Shown here piece by piece: positions 23,226-25,439 of a DNA stretch of 25,439 nucleotides. How positions within the stretch are numbered: the first letter of the stretch is position 1; each line of letters starts with the position of its first letter. The position numbers and the translations under genes are program-made. This DNA is from Rhodospirillaceae bacterium. Its GTDB lineage: Bacteria; Pseudomonadota; Alphaproteobacteria; UBA8366; GCA-2717185. Under the pieces are notes generated by a model. It had not been told where the DNA came from, made no database searches, and was given only the letters and a program-made list of their open reading frames with translations. The stretch lies in NCBI GenBank assembly GCA_002717185.1, contig PBDC01000044.1:1-25439 (forward strand), read 5' to 3'.

Positions 23226-23924
23226 TTACCGCCCTGGACGTTGCCCGAAGATACCGGTTCCGACGCGCACATGCGTCGCGCCAAAGGCGATAGCGATCTC
23301 GTAATCCGCCGACATGCCCATGCTGAGCCACGACAAATCGTGCCGCTGAGCGACCTCGCGTAGCAACGCAAAATGCAGCGATGGCTCATCATCGACAGGC
23401 GGAATACACATGAGACCCTTCAACGGCAGATCGAATTCATCGCGGCATTGAGTAATGAAAGCGTCGGCTTGCTCGGGCGCAACACCTCCCTTCTGTGGCT
23501 CGTTACCCGTGTTAACCTGGATAAGACAGTCTGGACGGCGGCCGGTCCGGTCCATCTCCTTGGCAAGCGCTCGGGCCAAATTCTCCCGATCGACTGTTTC
23601 GAAGACATCGAACAGCGCCATCGCCTGGCGCACCTTGTTTGTTTGCAGCGGGCCGATCAGATGCAGTTGGGTATCAGGAAACGCTTCCTTCAGTGCCGGC
23701 CATTTACCAGCCGCTTCCTGCACTCTGTTCTCGCCGAACACTCGATGACCGGCTTCGAGTGCCTCGCGCGAACGCGCAGCTAAATGCGCCTTGCCAACTG
23801 CGACCAAAGTTACCGAACCCGGCGCCCGGTCACTTGCCGCCTCCGCTGCGGTAATTTCCGACCGGACCGCATGTAAATTGCCCGCGATATTCGGTTCATC
23901 TACCAACCAGGCGTTGGTTTGCAT
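23226..23924 (-). CDS. YggS family pyridoxal phosphate-binding protein
   Basis: YggS/PLPBP proteins bind pyridoxal 5'-phosphate on a single-domain alanine-racemase-like barrel and keep PLP and amino-acid levels balanced; they have no known catalytic activity. From ATG 23924 the protein has 232 residues, the family length. The PLP lysine is Lys45 in LVAVGKAHLA; FGENRVQEA, HLIGPLQTNKVRQA, GLMCIPPVDD and SMGMSADYEIAIAFGATHVR are family motifs, ending in VGTGIFG. The frame is open to 24077, but that would run into the start of the divergent lipoprotein gene, and those residues do not resemble the family. The ribosome-binding site is weak. It diverges from the DUF3576 lipoprotein and leuS. Confidence 0.92.
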   Translation of the reverse strand: MQTNAWLVDEPNIAGNLHAVRSEITAAEAASDRAPGSVTLVAVGKAHLAARSREALEAGHRVFGENRVQEAAGKWPALKEAFPDTQLHLIGPLQTNKVRQAMALFDVFETVDRENLARALAKEMDRTGRRPDCLIQVNTGNEPQKGGVAPEQADAFITQCRDEFDLPLKGLMCIPPVDDEPSLHFALLREVAQRHDLSWLSMGMSADYEIAIAFGATHVRVGTGIFGQRPGR

Positions 23925-23965
23925 GTCAGACAACGTTTTTTTCCCTACATAACCGAGAATGACAG

Positions 23966-23991
23966 CTTGTCGTAGCAAAGCCTTAGACAAG
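23966..23991. repeat. Inverted repeat between divergent yggS-type gene and lipoprotein gene
   Basis: CTTGTC (23966-23971) and GACAAG (23986-23991) are a 6-base inverted repeat with a 14-base spacer, in the 132-base region that must hold both promoters. A shorter hairpin, CTACA-TTGT-TGTAG, lies nearby at about 24011-24024. An operator role is possible; chance is not excluded. Confidence 0.3.
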
Positions 23992-24056
23992 TGGCAATTA
24001 CCGCGTTCGCTACATTGTTGTAGAAACGGTCTGGTGTTTTCAGGCATAAAGCAGCC

Positions 24057-24572
24057 ATGAACAGAAACCTGTCCCAAATCGTTGCAGCGATCGCCTTCGC
24101 AATCATCCTATCCGCATGCGAAAGTATCGGTATTGCGCCTGACCCACCACCACCAGTCGCAGACCGGTCATCCGGCTCCAGTAACAATGGTGGCTTGTTC
24201 GATACAGTGTTCGGCGGCGACAAATCGAGCGGCGGCGGCGGCAGCGGCATCGGCGTCAACAGTTTTTTGTGGCGCGCGTCGCTGGACACCATCTCTTTCA
24301 TGCCGTTGAGTTCTGCAGACCCCTTCGGCGGTGTCATAATTACCGACTGGTATTCGCCACCGGAAGCTCCACGCGAGCGGATCAAGCTTAATGTCTACAT
24401 CTTGGGCCGGGAGTTGCGCGCCGATGGGCTACGCGTATCACTCTTCCGTCAGGCCCGCGCCAGCCAACTCTGGCAGGAAGCGAAGGTTGACTCCAAAACG
24501 GTGCGCGAAATCGAGAACGCCATCCTCAAACGAGCCCGGGAACTACGCATTGCCAATTTGCGCGCTCAATAG
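24057..24572 (+). CDS. DUF3576 domain-containing lipoprotein
   Basis: A predicted lipoprotein of 171 residues: signal MNRNLSQIVAAIAFAIILSA followed by lipidated Cys21 (LSAC lipobox). A low-complexity Ser/Gly-rich linker (about 37-66) precedes the conserved DUF3576 core, whose strongest stretches are NSFLWRASLDTISFMPLSSA, FGGVIITDWYSPPEAPRER and VYILGRELRADGLRVSLFRQ. The function of the family is not known. In alphaproteobacteria this gene commonly precedes leuS and the LPS-assembly and DNA polymerase III delta genes, which matches the position here, 51 bases before leuS. The start is ATG 24057; the upstream region holds a dyad shared with the divergent YggS-type gene. Confidence 0.92.
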   Translation: MNRNLSQIVAAIAFAIILSACESIGIAPDPPPPVADRSSGSSNNGGLFDTVFGGDKSSGGGGSGIGVNSFLWRASLDTISFMPLSSADPFGGVIITDWYSPPEAPRERIKLNVYILGRELRADGLRVSLFRQARASQLWQEAKVDSKTVREIENAILKRARELRIANLRAQ

Positions 24573-24623
24573 ACGGGAACTAGGCTACAGTCGCGGCCGC
24601 GCCCAAGGAACGAATACCGCATC

Positions 24624-25439
24624 ATGACCCGTTATAACGCCAAGGAAACCGAGGCCAAGTGGCAACGGATCTGGTCCGAGCAAAACGTCTTCGAAGTGAC
24701 CGAGGACCGCGCGCGGCCAAAATACTATGTCTTGGAGATGTTTCCCTATCCGTCGGGACGCATCCACATGGGCCATGTGCGCAACTATACGATGGGCGAC
24801 GTTGTCGCACGCTACAAACGGGCGCAAGGCTTCAACGTGCTGCACCCGATGGGCTGGGATTCCTTCGGTTTACCTGCTGAGAATGCCGCTTTTGAAAACA
24901 ATGTACATCCGGCGAAATGGACGCGCGAGAATGTCGCCACGATGCGCAAACAGCTTAAATCTATGGGCTTGTCACTAGATTGGACCCGCGAGCTGTCAAC
25001 TTGCGAACCGAACTATTATGCGCACGAACAGAAAATGTTCATCGACTTTTACAAAAAGGGCCTCGCCTATCGAGGCGAATCCTGGGTCAATTGGGATCCC
25101 GTCGAGGATACGGTGCTAGCCAATGAGCAAGTGATTGACGGGCGCGGTTGGCGTTCTGGTGCAGAGGTCGAAAAGAAACTGCTGCATCAGTGGTTCCTCA
25201 AGATTACCGACTACGCCGATGAATTGCTGGAAGGGATTAAGAGCTTAGAACGGTGGCCGGACAAAGTCCGGCTGATGCAGACCAACTGGATCAACCGGTC
25301 GGAAGGCGCCAAGATTTTATTTGAAATCAACGGCCGGGAAGACAAGTTAGAAGTATTTACCACGCGGCCCGATACGCTGTTTGGCGCTTCCTTTTGCGCC
25401 CTGTCGCCAAACCACCCATTAAGCCAGGAACTAGCAGAG
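24624..25439 (+). CDS. leuS: Leucyl-tRNA synthetase (N-terminal part, cut by window edge)
   Basis: LeuRS charges tRNA-Leu with leucine. The window holds the first 272 codons, open to the right edge. The class I signature HMGH is at residues 48-51 in [33 protein letters not shown] and the zinc-domain region with [17 protein letters not shown] follow, and the editing domain begins near the end ([15 protein letters not shown]). The KMSKS motif and C-terminus are outside the window. ATG 24624 gives the standard N-terminus ([20 protein letters not shown]). An AAGGAA lies 14 bases upstream, somewhat far. It is downstream of the DUF3576 lipoprotein and probably shares its transcript. Confidence 0.97.
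   Translation, partial: MTRYNAKETEAKWQRIWSEQNVFEVTEDRARPKYYVLEMFPYPSGRIHMGHVRNYTMGDVVARYKRAQGFNVLHPMGWDSFGLPAENAAFENNVHPAKWTRENVATMRKQLKSMGLSLDWTRELSTCEPNYYAHEQKMFIDFYKKGLAYRGESWVNWDPVEDTVLANEQVIDGRGWRSGAEVEKKLLHQWFLKITDYADELLEGIKSLERWPDKVRLMQTNWINRSEGAKILFEINGREDKLEVFTTRPDTLFGASFCALSPNHPLSQELAE

Overview
The window looks like ordinary chromosome of an alphaproteobacterium. It is GC-rich by eye and gene-dense, with many genes of vertically inherited type: mutS and maeB close together, a DUF3576 lipoprotein just before leuS, bactofilin, a DUF2244 protein, an adenosine-kinase-type PfkB kinase, and GTP cyclohydrolase II with a degenerate N-terminal half. A Rhodospirillales-like or related marine lineage is my inference and cannot be fixed from this sequence. 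I see no rRNA, tRNA, insertion sequence, phage gene, CRISPR array or toxin-antitoxin pair.

Layout. (1) 1-6120, all minus strand and closely spaced: mutS, an SDR-fold protein, a Nu-class-like glutathione S-transferase, a MATE exporter, and the N-terminal part of a CaiB/BaiF CoA-transferase cut by the window edge. The order suggests a detoxification or catabolic set downstream of mutS. (2) 6416-10133, plus strand: an amidase-signature hydrolase, then the malic enzyme/phosphotransacetylase-domain protein MaeB. (3) 10130-14073, minus strand: AmpG-type permease, metal-dependent amidohydrolase, CobW-type GTPase; the last two share one base (TAATG). (4) 14149-15129, minus: adenosine-kinase-like PfkB protein. 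(5) 15280-17077, plus: EI24-domain membrane protein, bactofilin, and a small lipoprotein overlapping it. (6) Endonuclease III (minus) diverges from a DUF2244 membrane protein (plus). (7) 18580-20450, minus: an OmpR-type response regulator, then dapB. (8) 20857-23014, plus: a hairpin and possible small membrane ORF, ribA, then an L,D-transpeptidase. (9) YggS-type PLP protein (minus) diverges from a DUF3576 lipoprotein and leuS (plus, cut by the right edge).

Shared themes are DNA repair (MutS, Nth), cell envelope (AmpG, DapB, L,D-transpeptidase, bactofilin, two lipoproteins, EI24), and central or cofactor metabolism (MaeB, RibA, YggS).

I found no convincing new multi-gene system. The points most worth a second look are: a response regulator with Glu where the phosphoacceptor Asp should be; an SDR protein that has lost its whole Ser-Tyr-Lys catalytic set; the coupled amidohydrolase-CobW pair behind an AmpG permease; a possible small membrane protein with an ATGA overlap into ribA behind a two-part hairpin; and two convergent gene pairs whose stop codons overlap.
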